Notes under the pieces: model-generated | Seen by the model: only the letters and a program-made list of their open reading frames with translations | What the model was told of the DNA's origin: nothing | Database searches by the model: none | Assembly: GCA_963833605.1 (NCBI GenBank) | Contig: CAWHYZ010000024.1 | Span: 62,001 to 126,000 of the forward strand | Source: JAFAXD01 sp963833605 | GTDB taxonomy: Bacteria > Pseudomonadota > Alphaproteobacteria > Rhizobiales > Xanthobacteraceae | DNA: 64,000 nucleotides | Reading direction: 5' to 3' | Shown here: positions 35,380-44,755 of the stretch, one piece after another | Position numbering within the stretch: position 1 is the stretch's first letter | Layout of the letters: each line of letters begins with the position of its first letter | Position numbers and translations under genes: made by a program

Positions 35380-37419
35380 TCAACGTTTGCCCAATTTGGA
35401 CCGCGCTGCCTCGGCCACCTTGTCGGGCGTAATGCCGAACTGGGTGAAGAGTTCCTTGTAGGGCGCACTCGCGCCAAACCCGGTCATCCCCACAAAAACA
35501 CCATCGGCGCCGATGATCGCGTCCCAGCCCTGGCGTACCGCCGCCTCGATTGCCACTTTGACGGGAGCATCGCCAATGACGGCCCGGCGTTGCGTGTCCG
35601 ATGCGCCAAGCAAAAGTTCGACGCACGGCACCGAAACCACGCGCGACGAGATGCCGCGCGCGGCCAGGATCTTGCGCGCTTCGACCGCGATTGCGACTTC
35701 GGAACCTGACGCGAACAGGGTGACCTGAGCGTCACCGCCTTCGGCGGGAAGAAGTTCGTAGGCGCCGGTCGCACAGCGGTTGCGCTCATCGGCATCGCTG
35801 CGCAACAGCGGCAGGTTCTGGCGCGTCAGCGCCAGCACGCTCGGGCACTCGCGCGCCGCCAGCGCGAGCTGCCAGCATTCGATCGTTTCGATCATGTCGC
35901 AGGGGCGGAACACCAGCAGGTTTGGAATCGCCCGCAATGCCGCCAGGTGTTCGACCGGTTGATGGGTCGGACCGTCTTCCCCAAGGCCGATCGAATCATG
36001 GGTCATCACGTGAATGACCCGCTCGCCCATGAGGGCCGCGAGCCTGATCGCGGGCCGGCAATAGTCCGAGAACACGAGGAAGGTGCCCGAATAAGGAATG
36101 AGGCCGCCATGCAGCCCCATGCCGTTCATGGCAGCCGCCATGGCGTGTTCGCGGACGCCGTAATGGATGAAGCGGCCGCTGCGGTTGGCGGCGGAAAACG
36201 CCGCCATACCCTTTGGCCGCGTGTTGTTTGAGCCGGTGAGGTCGGCCGAACCGCCGATCATCTCCGGGAGCACCGGCGTCAGCACCTCCAGCGCCAGTTC
36301 CGACGCCGCGCGCGTGGCAATCTCTTTCGGAGCGGCGAGCGTGCTTTGCTTGAAGGCCCGCACTGCCGCGGCAAGCCTGTCACTGGGCAGATCACCGCGC
36401 TGGCGGCGCTCGAACTCGGCGCGCTGGTCGGCCGCAAGCGCGGCCACGCGCTGGTGCCAAGCAGTTCGCGCTGATTGCGAGCGGCGCCCGGCGGTGCGCC
36501 ATGCGGTCGCCGCTTCTATAGGTACGTCGAACGGCGCATGCGCCCAACCCAGCGCCTCGCGCGCACCGGCAATTTCGCCGGCGCCGAGCGGCGAACCATG
36601 ACATTTCTCGGTACCGGCTTTGGTGGGCGCGCCAAAGCCGATGGTGGTGCGGCACGCGATCAGGCTCGGTCGATCGGATTGCAGCGCGCGCGCAAGCGCG
36701 TCCGCGATGGCCTCGGGATCGTGGCCGTCGATGCGCGTGGCGGCCCAGCCGGCGGCCTCGAAGCGAGTCACCTGGTCGACCGAATCGGTGAGCGAAAGCG
36801 GCCCGTCGATCGAAATGCCGTTGTCATCGAACAGCACGATCAACTTGTTGAGCCGCAGATGTCCGGCAAGCGCGATCGCTTCGTGGCTGATCCCCTCCAT
36901 GAGATCACCATCGGAGGCCAGCACGTAGGTGCGATGGTCGACGATCTCACTGCCGAACTCGGCTGCGAGATGCGCTTCGGCTATCGCCATGCCAACCGCG
37001 TTGGCGAGGCCCTGGCCGAGCGGACCGGTTGTGGTCTCGATGCCGGGCGTGATGAAATTCTCGGGATGCCCCGGGGTCTTCGAGCCGAGTTGGCGAAAGC
37101 GTTTGATCTCCTCGATGGTCACCGCCTCGTAACCGAGGAGGTGGAGGAGTGCGTAGATCAGCATCGAGCCATGACCGGCGGAGAGCACGAAGCGATCGCG
37201 ATCAGGCCATGTCGGGTCGGACGGATCGAATTTCAGGTAACGGGTGAACAGCACGGTGGCGATATCGGCTGCCCCCATGGGCAGGCCCGGATGGCCGGAT
37301 TTCGCGGCTTCCACGGCGTCCATGGCGAGTGCCCGAATGGTGTTCGCCATAAGGTCATGGGCGGCGCGCGCCGGGTTGGTGGGGGCGGCACGCGTGGAAG
37401 CTGCGGCTTGGTTTTGCAC
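35380..37419 (-). CDS. tkt: Transketolase
   Basis: A 679-residue thiamine-diphosphate enzyme moving two-carbon units between sugar phosphates. The N-terminal AVEAAKSGHPGLPMGAADIA and GPLGQGLANAVGMA, the cofactor motif GDGDLMEG-like SDGDLMEGISHEA, and the transketolase signature GVREHAMAAAMNGM and DSIGLGEDGPTHQPVEHLA are all intact. The start at GTG 37419 follows GGAG and matches the family length; longer frames upstream overlap the opposite-strand region. First gene of the tkt-gap-pgk-fba cluster. Confidence 0.95.
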   Translation of the reverse strand: MQNQAAASTRAAPTNPARAAHDLMANTIRALAMDAVEAAKSGHPGLPMGAADIATVLFTRYLKFDPSDPTWPDRDRFVLSAGHGSMLIYALLHLLGYEAVTIEEIKRFRQLGSKTPGHPENFITPGIETTTGPLGQGLANAVGMAIAEAHLAAEFGSEIVDHRTYVLASDGDLMEGISHEAIALAGHLRLNKLIVLFDDNGISIDGPLSLTDSVDQVTRFEAAGWAATRIDGHDPEAIADALARALQSDRPSLIACRTTIGFGAPTKAGTEKCHGSPLGAGEIAGAREALGWAHAPFDVPIEAATAWRTAGRRSQSARTAWHQRVAALAADQRAEFERRQRGDLPSDRLAAAVRAFKQSTLAAPKEIATRAASELALEVLTPVLPEMIGGSADLTGSNNTRPKGMAAFSAANRSGRFIHYGVREHAMAAAMNGMGLHGGLIPYSGTFLVFSDYCRPAIRLAALMGERVIHVMTHDSIGLGEDGPTHQPVEHLAALRAIPNLLVFRPCDMIETIECWQLALAARECPSVLALTRQNLPLLRSDADERNRCATGAYELLPAEGGDAQVTLFASGSEVAIAVEARKILAARGISSRVVSVPCVELLLGASDTQRRAVIGDAPVKVAIEAAVRQGWDAIIGADGVFVGMTGFGASAPYKELFTQFGITPDKVAEAARSKLGKR

Positions 37420-37628
37420 GGACTTTTGCGCTCCACGGAGGGTGCGGCACCGGATAGCACGTGATGGAAGCGTGTCAACGCGCGGCCAGAACCGCCGCCG
37501 GCGCCATTGATCGAAACCGGGAGCCCGCGGAGGCCGTGGACAACGTTGACCGCGGCGTTGACGGCATGCTGCCAACGCACGTAAAACTCTGCGTCTAACT
37601 CCTTAACGAGCCGAGTAATTTCGTGGCA

Positions 37629-37946
37629 ATGCAGCGGCGCCAGGCGAGTTTGGGCGGGACCCAAATAGGCGAAGGGACGCCGGTCGAGGCCGCGGTCAAA
37701 CGGCTGCAGCTTGCGCTCGACTCGCTTGAGGCCGCATTGGAGCGCAGGTTGCAAGCCGACCGTCGCGATGTGGCGCTGGCCGAGCAGGTTCACGTGCTCG
37801 ACTCCGATCGGGCACAACTCGCTGCAGAGCTCGACAATGCGACCGCGCGCGCACGCCGGCTGATGACTGCCAACCGAGATATTGCTCAGCGGCTTGATGC
37901 CGCAATCGAAACGGTCCGCTCGGTGATCGCGGCGCAGTCACGATGA
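37629..37946 (+). CDS. DUF4164 family coiled-coil protein
   Basis: A 105-residue, almost wholly helical protein (AAVKRLQLALDSLEAALERR, then LAEQVHVLDSDRAQLAAELD) that fits the short DUF4164 coiled-coil proteins encoded just before zapA in Rhizobiales. GTG 37623 or ATG 37629 may be the start; neither has a clear ribosome site. It is 12 bases ahead of zapA, suggesting a joint role in division-related assembly. Confidence 0.8.
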   Translation: MQRRQASLGGTQIGEGTPVEAAVKRLQLALDSLEAALERRLQADRRDVALAEQVHVLDSDRAQLAAELDNATARARRLMTANRDIAQRLDAAIETVRSVIAAQSR

Positions 37947-37958
37947 ACAGGTGATGCG

Positions 37959-38345
37959 ATGGCTCAGGTCAACGTCACCATCAATGGTCATCAATATCGA
38001 ATGGCCTGTCTCGACGGGCAGGAAGACCATCTGCTGCAGCTCGCGCAGGGTCTCGACCAACGCATCGAGGGATTGCGGACAAAGTTCGGTGAGGTCGGCG
38101 ATATGCGGCTCACCATCATGGCGGCGATAACGGTCGCCGATGAGCTGTTTGAAGCTTCCACGAAAATCCGCCGACTGGAACAGGAAGTCACCGCCGGGGA
38201 GGAAGCTCGATTGGTCGCCGCCCAGCGCGCACAGGTCACCGAAGCCGCGGTCGCCGCGGCCTTCACGGCGGCCGCGGACCGCATCGAGACCGTGGCGAGG
38301 AACCTCGCGCGCAATCCTCCCGCCGAAGGCGACGCCGCCGGGTAG
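37959..38345 (+). CDS. zapA: Cell division protein ZapA
   Basis: A 128-residue protein. The N-terminal MAQVNVTINGHQYRMACLDG, the AQGLDQRIEGLR stretch, and the C-terminal coiled coil (TKIRRLEQEVTAGEEARLVA) are ZapA features. ZapA bundles FtsZ filaments at the division site. The zapA-6S RNA-cyclo-ligase order that follows is the usual one in proteobacteria. Confidence 0.92.
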   Translation: MAQVNVTINGHQYRMACLDGQEDHLLQLAQGLDQRIEGLRTKFGEVGDMRLTIMAAITVADELFEASTKIRRLEQEVTAGEEARLVAAQRAQVTEAAVAAAFTAAADRIETVARNLARNPPAEGDAAG

Positions 38346-38385
38346 CTATGGCGTTGCGCGCGCGGCCGCACTAGATTGGCCATGC

Positions 38386-38550
38386 GGTGCTGCGAGGTGC
38401 GTCAGGAGTCATATCCCCGGGGCCTTATCGATCCTGAAGGGAGCTGTCCCTGGCCGGGCTCGTGGGCTCGGACATATGGCGCCCACCTACTTTCGTAGGG
38501 AACCCGGGATCGACACTCCGACGGCCATCGCGGCCCGCACTTCCGCCCAT
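38386..38550 (+). ncRNA. ssrS: 6S RNA
   Basis: It lies between zapA and the formyltetrahydrofolate cyclo-ligase gene, the standard place for 6S RNA. The ends can close: GCGAGGTGCG at 38392-38401 pairs with CGCACTTCCGC at 38535-38545 with one bulge. An open central region with CTGAAGGGAGCTGTCCCTGG lies inside. 6S RNA binds sigma-70 RNA polymerase in stationary phase. Ends are approximate. Confidence 0.75.
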
Positions 38551-38585
38551 CCAGCGAGCTGCCTGGAACGTCAAAGCGGGCACGA

Positions 38586-38680
38586 GCAAATTTTTCTTCG
38601 AGCGCCGTTTTTCGAATTGAAGTTCCTACATCACTAGCCGCAAGCTCGCGAAGGAACTTCAATTCGGCGGCACTAGCCGA
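38586..38680. repeat. Dispersed hairpin repeat, copy D
   Basis: GCGCCG...TCGAATTGAAGTTCCT (38602-38627) pairs with AAGGAACTTCAATTCG...GCGGCACTAG (38651-38675). A leader GCACGAGCAAA precedes it, as upstream of copies A and E. It sits just after the 6S RNA and could affect its 3' end. Confidence 0.7.
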
Positions 38681-38709
38681 AGCCTTCCTCATGCATTAGT
38701 CCTGCATTG

Positions 38710-39297
38710 ATGTCCGACGTCGATCCGATCGCCCGGCGCAAGGTTGAGCTGCGCAAGGAAAGCCGCGCGCGCCGCGAGGCATTGCCGGTTGCGGAGCAGA
38801 GCGCCGCCGCGCAAACAATTGCCGCCCGCGGCTTGCCGATTCCGGTGCCGGCCGGCGCCGTCGTTTCCGGTTATTCGCCGCTCAAGTTCGAGATCAGTCC
38901 GTTGCCGCTGATGCGGCGCGCCGCGGAGGCGGGAGCCAAGCTTGCATTGCCCGTCGTTCAGGGACGCGGCACGCCGTTGATCATGCGCGCCTGGGCGTTC
39001 GGCGAAGGGCTCGGCTCCGGCGTATGGGGCATTCGCGAGCCAAGGCCGGAAGCGCTCGAAGTGTTTCCGGATATCCTGATTGTGCCGATACTCGCTTTCG
39101 ACCGCGCCGGTTATCGGCTCGGCTACGGTGCCGGCTATTACGATATGACGATCACGCGCCTTCGTGCCATGAAACCGGTCACTGCTATCGGCATCGCGTT
39201 CGCTGTCCAGGAATTCCCCGAGCTCCCCAAAACTTCCCGCGACGCGCGCCTCGATCTCGTGTTAACGGAGCGCGAGATCATCGACTTGAGAGCCTGA
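38710..39297 (+). CDS. 5-formyltetrahydrofolate cyclo-ligase
   Basis: A 195-residue ATP-dependent enzyme returning 5-formyl-THF to 5,10-methenyl-THF. The N-terminal KVELRKESRARREALP, the VFPDILIVPILAFDRAGYRL and the GYGAGYYDMT motifs are diagnostic. ATG 38710 is preferred; an upstream TTG adds one residue. Downstream of 6S RNA as in other proteobacteria, where the two can be made from one transcript. Confidence 0.94.
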   Translation: MSDVDPIARRKVELRKESRARREALPVAEQSAAAQTIAARGLPIPVPAGAVVSGYSPLKFEISPLPLMRRAAEAGAKLALPVVQGRGTPLIMRAWAFGEGLGSGVWGIREPRPEALEVFPDILIVPILAFDRAGYRLGYGAGYYDMTITRLRAMKPVTAIGIAFAVQEFPELPKTSRDARLDLVLTEREIIDLRA

Positions 39298-39300
39298 CGG

Positions 39301-40132
39301 GTGCGAATTCTTTTCATCGGCGACGTGGTGGGTCGCAGCGGCCGGAGCGCGGTTAACGAGCGCCTGCCGGGTCTTGTGCGCGACTGGAAACTCGACTTTG
39401 TGATCATCAACGGCGAGAACGCCGCCGGTGGCTTTGGCATCACCGAAGCGATCTATCAGGAACTCGTCGATGCCGGCGCCGACGCGATCACGCTCGGCAA
39501 CCACGCCTGGGACCAGAAAGAGGCGCTGGTGTTCATCGAGCGCGCCCCCAAGCTGATCCGGCCGTTGAACTATCCCAATGGGCACGCCCGGCCGCGGCAC
39601 CGCGCTGTTCGAGGCGCGCAACGGCGCCAAAGTGCTGGTCGTCAATGCCATGGGGCGCATCTTCATGGATCCGCTCGACGATCCGTTTGCCGCGGTTGCG
39701 CGCGAGCTGTCGATCTGTCCGCTCAAGGGCGACGCCGACGCCATCATCATCGACATGCATGCGGAGACCACGAGCGAGAAGCAGGCGATGGGTCATTTTA
39801 TCGATGGCAAGGTGACTGCGGTGGTCGGCACCCATACCCACGCGCCCACGGCTGATCACCGTATCCTTGCCGGCGGGACGGCGTTCATCTCCAACGTCGG
39901 CATGTCGGGCGATTATGACTCCGTCATCGGCATGGCGAAGGACGAGCCGCTCAGCCGTTTCCTGCGTCGGATCTCAACCGGGCGTTTTGAGGTGGCTGAC
40001 GGACCAGCAACTTTGTGTGGGCTCGCGATCGAAGCCGATGATGCGACCGGCCTGGCGCGTCGCGTCGGCGCCGTTCGGATCGGTCCTCACCTCGAAGAGG
40101 CGCGGCCGACGTTTTGGGACGGCGCATCCTGA
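39301..40132 (+). pseudogene. YmdB-like metallophosphoesterase, frameshifted
   Basis: Two adjacent frames join into one protein of about 276 residues of the TIGR00282/YmdB family. The first frame gives MRILFIGDVVGRSGR, IINGENAAGGFGI and LGNHAWDQKEAL. The second gives DMHAETTSEKQAMGHFIDGK, VVGTHTHAPTAD and FISNVGMSGDYDSVIG. All metal-binding residues are covered. The break is at GGG 39580-39582, where one G fewer restores N-Y-P-N-G-T-P-G-R-G. YmdB-type enzymes hydrolyse 2',3'- or cyclic nucleotides. It begins at GTG, three bases after the cyclo-ligase stop. Confidence 0.85.
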
Positions 40133-40237
40133 TCAGGCGGCGTTCGGGTCGCGCGTGGGGTTGCGCCACGCGCGGGGAACGGCCTATCTAAATTCTCGCA
40201 TGCTCATGTCACCGCCACAGACGCCAGGATCAGGACC

Positions 40238-40984
40238 ATGGCCGGACATTCGCAATTCAAGAACATCATGCACCGCAAAGGGCGGCAGGATGCGGTCAAG
40301 TCGAAGCTATTCGGCAAGCTCGCGCGCGAAATCACGGTTTCGGCAAAGCTCGGGGTTCCCGACCCGGCTATGAATCCGCGCCTGCGTGCCGCAATGCTGG
40401 CGGCGCGCGCGGAAAATATGCCGAAGGACAACATCGAGCGTGCGATCAAGAAGGCACTCGGGGGCGAGGCCGAGAACTATGAAGAAATCCGCTACGAGGG
40501 ATTTGGCCCGGGCGGGGTCGCCGTCATCGTCGAGGTCTTGACCGACAACCGCAACCGCGCCGCATCGGAAGTGCGCGCGAGCTTCACCAAAAGCGGCGGC
40601 AACCTGGCGGAGACCGGGGCGGTCTCGTTCATGTTCGCCCATGTCGGGGTGATCGAATATGACGCCGCCAGGGCCTCGGCCGACGCGATGCTGGAAGCCG
40701 CGATCGAAGCCGGCGCCGACGATGTGGTGTCGGGAGAAGCGGGGCATGAGATCTATGCCTCGCCGGAAAGCTTGCGCGATGTCGCCAAGGCGTTGGAGCA
40801 GAAATTCGGCGAGCCACGCAAGGCCGGCCTCATTTGGAAACCGCAGAACACCATCGCCGTCGACGACGAACAGGGCGAGAAGGTCCTGCGCCTGATCGAG
40901 ACGCTCAACGACAACGACGATGTGCAGAACGTCTATGCCAATTTCGAAGTGTCGGACGCGCTGGTCGCCAGGATGAGTGCGTGA
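40238..40984 (+). CDS. yebC: YebC/PmpR family transcriptional regulator
   Basis: A 248-residue protein starting MAGHSQFKNIMHRKGRQDA, with PKDNIERAIKKA and the YEGFGPGGVAVIVEVLTDN motif. YebC-type proteins act on DNA or on stalled translation of proline-rich proteins. It is 77 bases upstream of ruvC, a common alphaproteobacterial arrangement. Confidence 0.95.
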   Translation: MAGHSQFKNIMHRKGRQDAVKSKLFGKLAREITVSAKLGVPDPAMNPRLRAAMLAARAENMPKDNIERAIKKALGGEAENYEEIRYEGFGPGGVAVIVEVLTDNRNRAASEVRASFTKSGGNLAETGAVSFMFAHVGVIEYDAARASADAMLEAAIEAGADDVVSGEAGHEIYASPESLRDVAKALEQKFGEPRKAGLIWKPQNTIAVDDEQGEKVLRLIETLNDNDDVQNVYANFEVSDALVARMSA

Positions 40985-41060
40985 CGGGGTACGCCCGAAC
41001 AGCGGGGGATTGGCAGCGCGTGCTCTGACGCGGACGCCCGCGGCGGAGTATGAAAGCGGC

Positions 41061-41570
41061 ATGGGCGCGCCGCTGATTCGCATCCTTGGCATCGATCCGG
41101 GGCTTCGCCGCACCGGTTGGGGCGTGGTCGACGTGCTGGGCAACCGGCTGATCTTCGTCGCCTGCGGCTCGGTCGAGACCGATGAGCGCAGCGACGTGGC
41201 GGTTCGCCTCGTCGCCATCCACCAGGGGCTGGCGCGGGTGTTGGCCGAGCATCGGCCGCAGGAGGCGGCGGTCGAGGCGACTTTCGTCAACAAGAATGCG
41301 ACCGCAACCCTGAAGCTTGGACAGGCCCGCGGCGTCGCGCTACTGGTGCCGGCGCAGGCCGGCGTGAGCGTTGCCGAATACGCGCCCAACCTCGTGAAGA
41401 AAACAATCGTCGGCGCCGGTCATGGCGAAAAGGCGCAGATCCGCATGATGATTTCCGTGCTGCTGCCGAAGGCCGCGCCGCAATCAGAGGACGCCGCCGA
41501 CGCGCTCGCCATCGCGGTGACACATGCGCACCATCGGCAGAGCGTCATGCTGCGGGCGCTGGCGCGATGA
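41061..41570 (+). CDS. ruvC: Crossover junction endodeoxyribonuclease RuvC
   Basis: A 169-residue resolvase that cuts Holliday junctions. The first catalytic Asp lies in ILGIDPGLRRTGWG, the Glu in AAVEATFVNKNA, and the C-terminal SEDAADALAIAVTHAHH provides the remaining acidic residues. The start at 41061 gives the family length. Its stop overlaps the ruvA start by four bases. Confidence 0.95.
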   Translation: MGAPLIRILGIDPGLRRTGWGVVDVLGNRLIFVACGSVETDERSDVAVRLVAIHQGLARVLAEHRPQEAAVEATFVNKNATATLKLGQARGVALLVPAQAGVSVAEYAPNLVKKTIVGAGHGEKAQIRMMISVLLPKAAPQSEDAADALAIAVTHAHHRQSVMLRALAR

Positions 41571-42184
41571 TCGGCAAGCTCAAAGGCATCCTCGACAGCT
41601 ACGGCGAGGACTTTGTCGTCATCAACGTCAATGGCGTCGGTTACGTGGTGCATTGCTCGGCCCGCACCCTGCAGGCGCTGCCGGCACCGGGCGAGGCGGT
41701 GACGCTGTCGATCGAGACCCATGTGCGCGAAGATCAGATCCGCCTGTTCGGTTTTCTGGCGGACGTTGAGCGCGAGTGGTTTCGGCTGCTGCAGACCGTA
41801 CAGGGCGTCGGCACCAAGGTGGCGTTGGCGGTCCTCGGCACCCTCAAGCCGGCCGACCTCGCCACCGCCATAGCGATGCGCGACAAGGCTATGATCACAC
41901 GCACCCCCGGCGTCGGCTCCAAGGTTGCCGAACGTATCGTGACGGAGCTCAAGGATAAGGCGCCGGCCTACACCGCGCTCGACCCGGCGGTGGTGCGGCT
42001 CTCCGGCGCGGTCGACGAGAAACGTGCGCCGGCGCCGGTCGCCGATGCGGTCTCGGCGCTGGTCAATCTCGGCTATGGTCAGCCGCAGGCGGCAGCCGCG
42101 ATCGCCGCGGCGGCGCGGGCCGCGGGCGAGGGGGCGGATGCGCGGGCGCTGATCCGGCTGGGGCTCAAGGAGCTGGGGAAGTAA
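41567..42184 (+). CDS. ruvA: Holliday junction DNA helicase subunit RuvA
   Basis: A 205-residue protein beginning MIGKLKGILDSYGEDFVVIN. Two helix-hairpin-helix parts (LQTVQGVGTKVALAVLG and ITRTPGVGSKVAERIVTEL) bind the junction, and the C-terminal helical domain (VSALVNLGYGQPQAAAAI) binds RuvB. ruvB starts at the very next base. Confidence 0.95.
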   Translation: MIGKLKGILDSYGEDFVVINVNGVGYVVHCSARTLQALPAPGEAVTLSIETHVREDQIRLFGFLADVEREWFRLLQTVQGVGTKVALAVLGTLKPADLATAIAMRDKAMITRTPGVGSKVAERIVTELKDKAPAYTALDPAVVRLSGAVDEKRAPAPVADAVSALVNLGYGQPQAAAAIAAAARAAGEGADARALIRLGLKELGK

Positions 42185-43229
42185 ATGACCTCCATTCCCC
42201 GCGTCGTCACGAGCGAGCGGCCGCGACGAGGACATCGCCGAAACCTCGCTGCGCCCGCAAAGGCTCAGCGAGTTCATCGGTCAGGAGCAGGCCCGCAAGA
42301 ACCTTGCCGTGTTCATCGCGGCGGCGCGCGCGCGGCGCGAGCCGCTCGATCACGTGTTGTTCGTCGGCCCGCCCGGGCTCGGCAAGACCACGCTCGCGCA
42401 GATCGTTGCGCGCGAGCTCGGCGTCAATTTCCGCGCCACCTCCGGGCCGGTGATCGCCAAGGCGGGCGACCTCGCGGCGCTGCTGACCAACCTGGAGGAA
42501 CGCGACGTCCTGTTCATCGACGAGATCCATCGGCTCAACCCGGCGGTCGAGGAAATCCTTTATCCGGCCATGGAGGATTTTCAGCTGGATCTCATCATCG
42601 GCGAAGGGCCGGCGGCGCGCTCGGTCAAGATCGATCTGGCGCGGTTCACGCTGGTCGGCGCGACGACGCGCGCCGGCCTCCTCACCAATCCGCTGCGCGA
42701 TCGGTTTGGAATCCCGATCAGGCTCAATTTCTACACCGAGGCCGAGCTCGAAGAGATCGTGACCCGCGGCGCCCGGGTGCTCGGGATCGGCATGACGCCG
42801 GATGGCGCGAACGAGATCGCACGCCGCGCTCGCGGTACCCCGCGCATCGCCGGCCGGCTGCTGCGGCGGGTGCGCGACTTCGCGAACGTGGACAATGCCC
42901 CAGCCATCGACCGCAAGGTCGCCGATCGCGCGCTGCTTGCGCTCGAGGTCGATGCCGCCGGGCTCGACGCCATGGACCGTCGCTATCTTTCGACCGTCGC
43001 GGTCAACTACGGCGGTGGACCGGTCGGGGTCGAGACCATCGCCGCCGCCCTGTCGGAGCCGCGTGATGCGATCGAGGAGATCATCGAGCCGTTCCTGATC
43101 CAGCAGGGGTTCGTCCAGCGCACCCCGCGCGGGCGGCTGCTGACGGGGCATGCGTTCCGGCATCTCGGCCTCGCCGAGCCGGCGCGCGATCCGGCGCAGT
43201 TCCGGCTGTTCGGCGAGGGCGAGGAGTGA
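42185..43229 (+). pseudogene. ruvB: Holliday junction helicase RuvB, 5' frameshift
   Basis: ATG 42185 gives MTSIPRVVTSER and then leaves frame. The rest (EDIAETSLRPQRLSEFIGQE, Walker A VGPPGLGKTTLAQ, Walker B FIDEIHRLNP, sensor GATTRAGLLTNPLRDRFG, C-terminal GGGPVGVETIAAALSE) is complete in the next frame, about 348 residues in all. The break lies at 42223-42228 (CCGCGACGAGG); removing one base gives R-P-D-E-D-I-A-E. As the gene is otherwise perfect and sits in an intact ruvCAB operon, an error in the sequence is likely. Confidence 0.88.
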
Positions 43230-43471
43230 TGCCCTCTGATCGCTTGGAGCGGATGCGTCGCAATCCGGCTGGCGATTGGCAAATCAGTGATGTCGAAGCC
43301 GTCTGCCGCGAGCATGGCCTGCTTTTTCGCCACGGCAAGGGAACGTCGCATGCTCACGCAAAGCATCCATCGGCCCGCGAAATTTTGACCATTCCGGCTC
43401 GACGACCAATTAAGGCGGTCTACATCCGGAAGCTCGTGCGCTATATTGAGGCTCACACAGGTGTTGCATGA
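43229..43471 (+). CDS. hicA: HicA-type mRNA interferase toxin
   Basis: An 80-residue basic protein. The dsRBD-like core contains VEAVCREHGLLFRHGKGTSH with the expected catalytic His41, then KHPSAREILTIPARRPIKAV, matching HicA (YcfA) toxins. Its ATG overlaps the ruvB stop (TGATG). hicB overlaps its end by four bases. The pair lies between ruvB and the tol genes, a place normally free of such genes. Confidence 0.85.
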   Translation: MPSDRLERMRRNPAGDWQISDVEAVCREHGLLFRHGKGTSHAHAKHPSAREILTIPARRPIKAVYIRKLVRYIEAHTGVA

Positions 43472-43689
43472 AACTAGAGTATGCGGTTCGCATCGAGCGG
43501 TTGGCGGAGGCTGACGGCGGTGGCTACCTTGCGACGGTGCCCGACCTGCCCGGCTGCATGTCTGATGGCGATACACCTGAAGAGGCGTTGAAGAACGTTC
43601 AGGAAGCTATCGCTTCCTGGATCGAGGCCGCCAAGGAATGGAAGCAGGACATCCCGCAACCTTCGCCGCCGCTGGCCCGCGCAGGCTAG
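43468..43689 (+). CDS. hicB: HicB-type antitoxin, short form
   Basis: A 73-residue protein with the HicB ferredoxin-like core: GGYLATVPDLPGCMSDGDTP followed by EEALKNVQEAIASWIEAAKE. It ends in a Pro-rich tail and lacks the ribbon-helix-helix or HTH DNA-binding part of many HicB proteins. It can probably bind HicA but may not repress its own promoter. Four-base overlap with hicA. Confidence 0.85.
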   Translation: MKLEYAVRIERLAEADGGGYLATVPDLPGCMSDGDTPEEALKNVQEAIASWIEAAKEWKQDIPQPSPPLARAG

Positions 43690-43722
43690 TCTTATTCGGG
43701 CTTCTGACGCTTGGAACTCCCA

Positions 43723-44103
43723 ATGCTGCAAACCATGGAAGGCGGGTGTCACTGCGGGCGCGTGCGCTTCCGCGTCACCGGCGATCTCGCGCAGACGACC
43801 TATTGCAACTGCTCGATCTGCACCAAGAAAGGCATCTTGCATCTGATCGTGCCGCCCGAACAGTTCGAGCTTTTGCGCGGCGCCGACGATCTTGCGACCT
43901 ATCGGTTCAACACCGGCACGGCAAAGCATACGTTCTGCAAGGTTTGCGGGATCCATCCATTTTATGTTCCGCGCTCTGATCCGGACAAGATCGACGTTAA
44001 CGTGCGCTGCCTCGACGATGTGGATGTCGCGGCTTTGTCGCCGAAGGCGTTCGACGGCCGCAATTGGGAGGCTGCGATGCAGAAGAATGTTCCGTGGCGA
44101 TGA
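43723..44103 (+). CDS. GFA/CENP-V domain zinc protein
   Basis: A 126-residue protein with three cysteine clusters: GGCHCGRVRF, YCNCSICTKKG and HTFCKVCGIHPFY, the zinc sites of the glutathione-dependent formaldehyde-activating (GFA) fold. Many members are not formaldehyde enzymes, so the reaction is open. ATG 43723 is chosen over an upstream TTG. Its stop overlaps the ybgC start by four bases (ATGA). Confidence 0.9.
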   Translation: MLQTMEGGCHCGRVRFRVTGDLAQTTYCNCSICTKKGILHLIVPPEQFELLRGADDLATYRFNTGTAKHTFCKVCGIHPFYVPRSDPDKIDVNVRCLDDVDVAALSPKAFDGRNWEAAMQKNVPWR

Positions 44104-44564
44104 ACTCTACCCTCGATGGAGAAATCATCGACGGCCGCCACATCCTGCACGTGCGCGTCTACTACGAAGACACCGACTTTACCGGGATTGTCTATCACGC
44201 CAACTACCTGCGCTTCATGGAACGCGGGCGCACCAACTATTTGCGTCTGCTTGGTGCTGATCACCGAGCCCTGTTTGAGGCGACGGAAGCGGAGGCGCCG
44301 AGCTTTTCCTTTGTGGTGCGGTCGATGCGGATCGACTTCCTCAAGCCGGCGCGCATGGACGAGGTGCTCGATGTCGTCACCCATCCGCAGGAGGTGAAGG
44401 GCGCCTCGATCACCCTTAATCAGCGGGTTCTTCGCAGCGAGGACTTGCTGGTCGAGGCGCATGTGCGTGTTGCCTTCGTGTCCGGCGGCCGCGCACGGCC
44501 GATCCCGAAACCGCTGCGCATCGCCATGCGCGCCGATCAGGAACGCGGGGATGGCGGCGCGTAA
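44100..44564 (+). CDS. ybgC: Tol-Pal-associated acyl-CoA thioesterase YbgC
   Basis: A 154-residue hotdog-fold thioesterase. The catalytic region is VRVYYEDTDFTGIVYHANYL with the key Asp, followed by RFMERGRTNYLRLLG. YbgC is encoded first in the tol-pal operon of most proteobacteria. Here hicAB and the GFA gene precede it, and tetR-DUF2852 separates it from tolQ. Confidence 0.92.
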   Translation: MNSTLDGEIIDGRHILHVRVYYEDTDFTGIVYHANYLRFMERGRTNYLRLLGADHRALFEATEAEAPSFSFVVRSMRIDFLKPARMDEVLDVVTHPQEVKGASITLNQRVLRSEDLLVEAHVRVAFVSGGRARPIPKPLRIAMRADQERGDGGA

Positions 44565-44732
44565 TTCGGCCGCGCCTCGCCATCGTCCGCCAGCCCACAA
44601 TCACGCGGCCTTGTGCCCGGTCTGCTCCTGCGCGAACAGCGCGCCTTCCGCGGCCAGCGTGCGGGCTTGATTTGCGGTCCTGGTCCTGCCGTCCGTTGAT
44701 CGGAGCAGGGCCGGTCGACGGGACGCCCCGGT

Positions 44733-44755
44733 TCATGTAAGACCTATTTACATGA
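44733..44755. promoter_or_regulatory. Palindromic operator over the tetR start
   Basis: TCATGTAA (44733-44740) and TTACATGA (44748-44755) form eight-base arms around a seven-base centre. The site includes the tetR start codon, as expected for autorepression. Confidence 0.55.

Noticed and set aside
42185..43229. Programmed frameshift in ruvB
   Set aside because: No slippery heptamer or downstream structure is apparent, and similar single-base breaks occur in six other genes.
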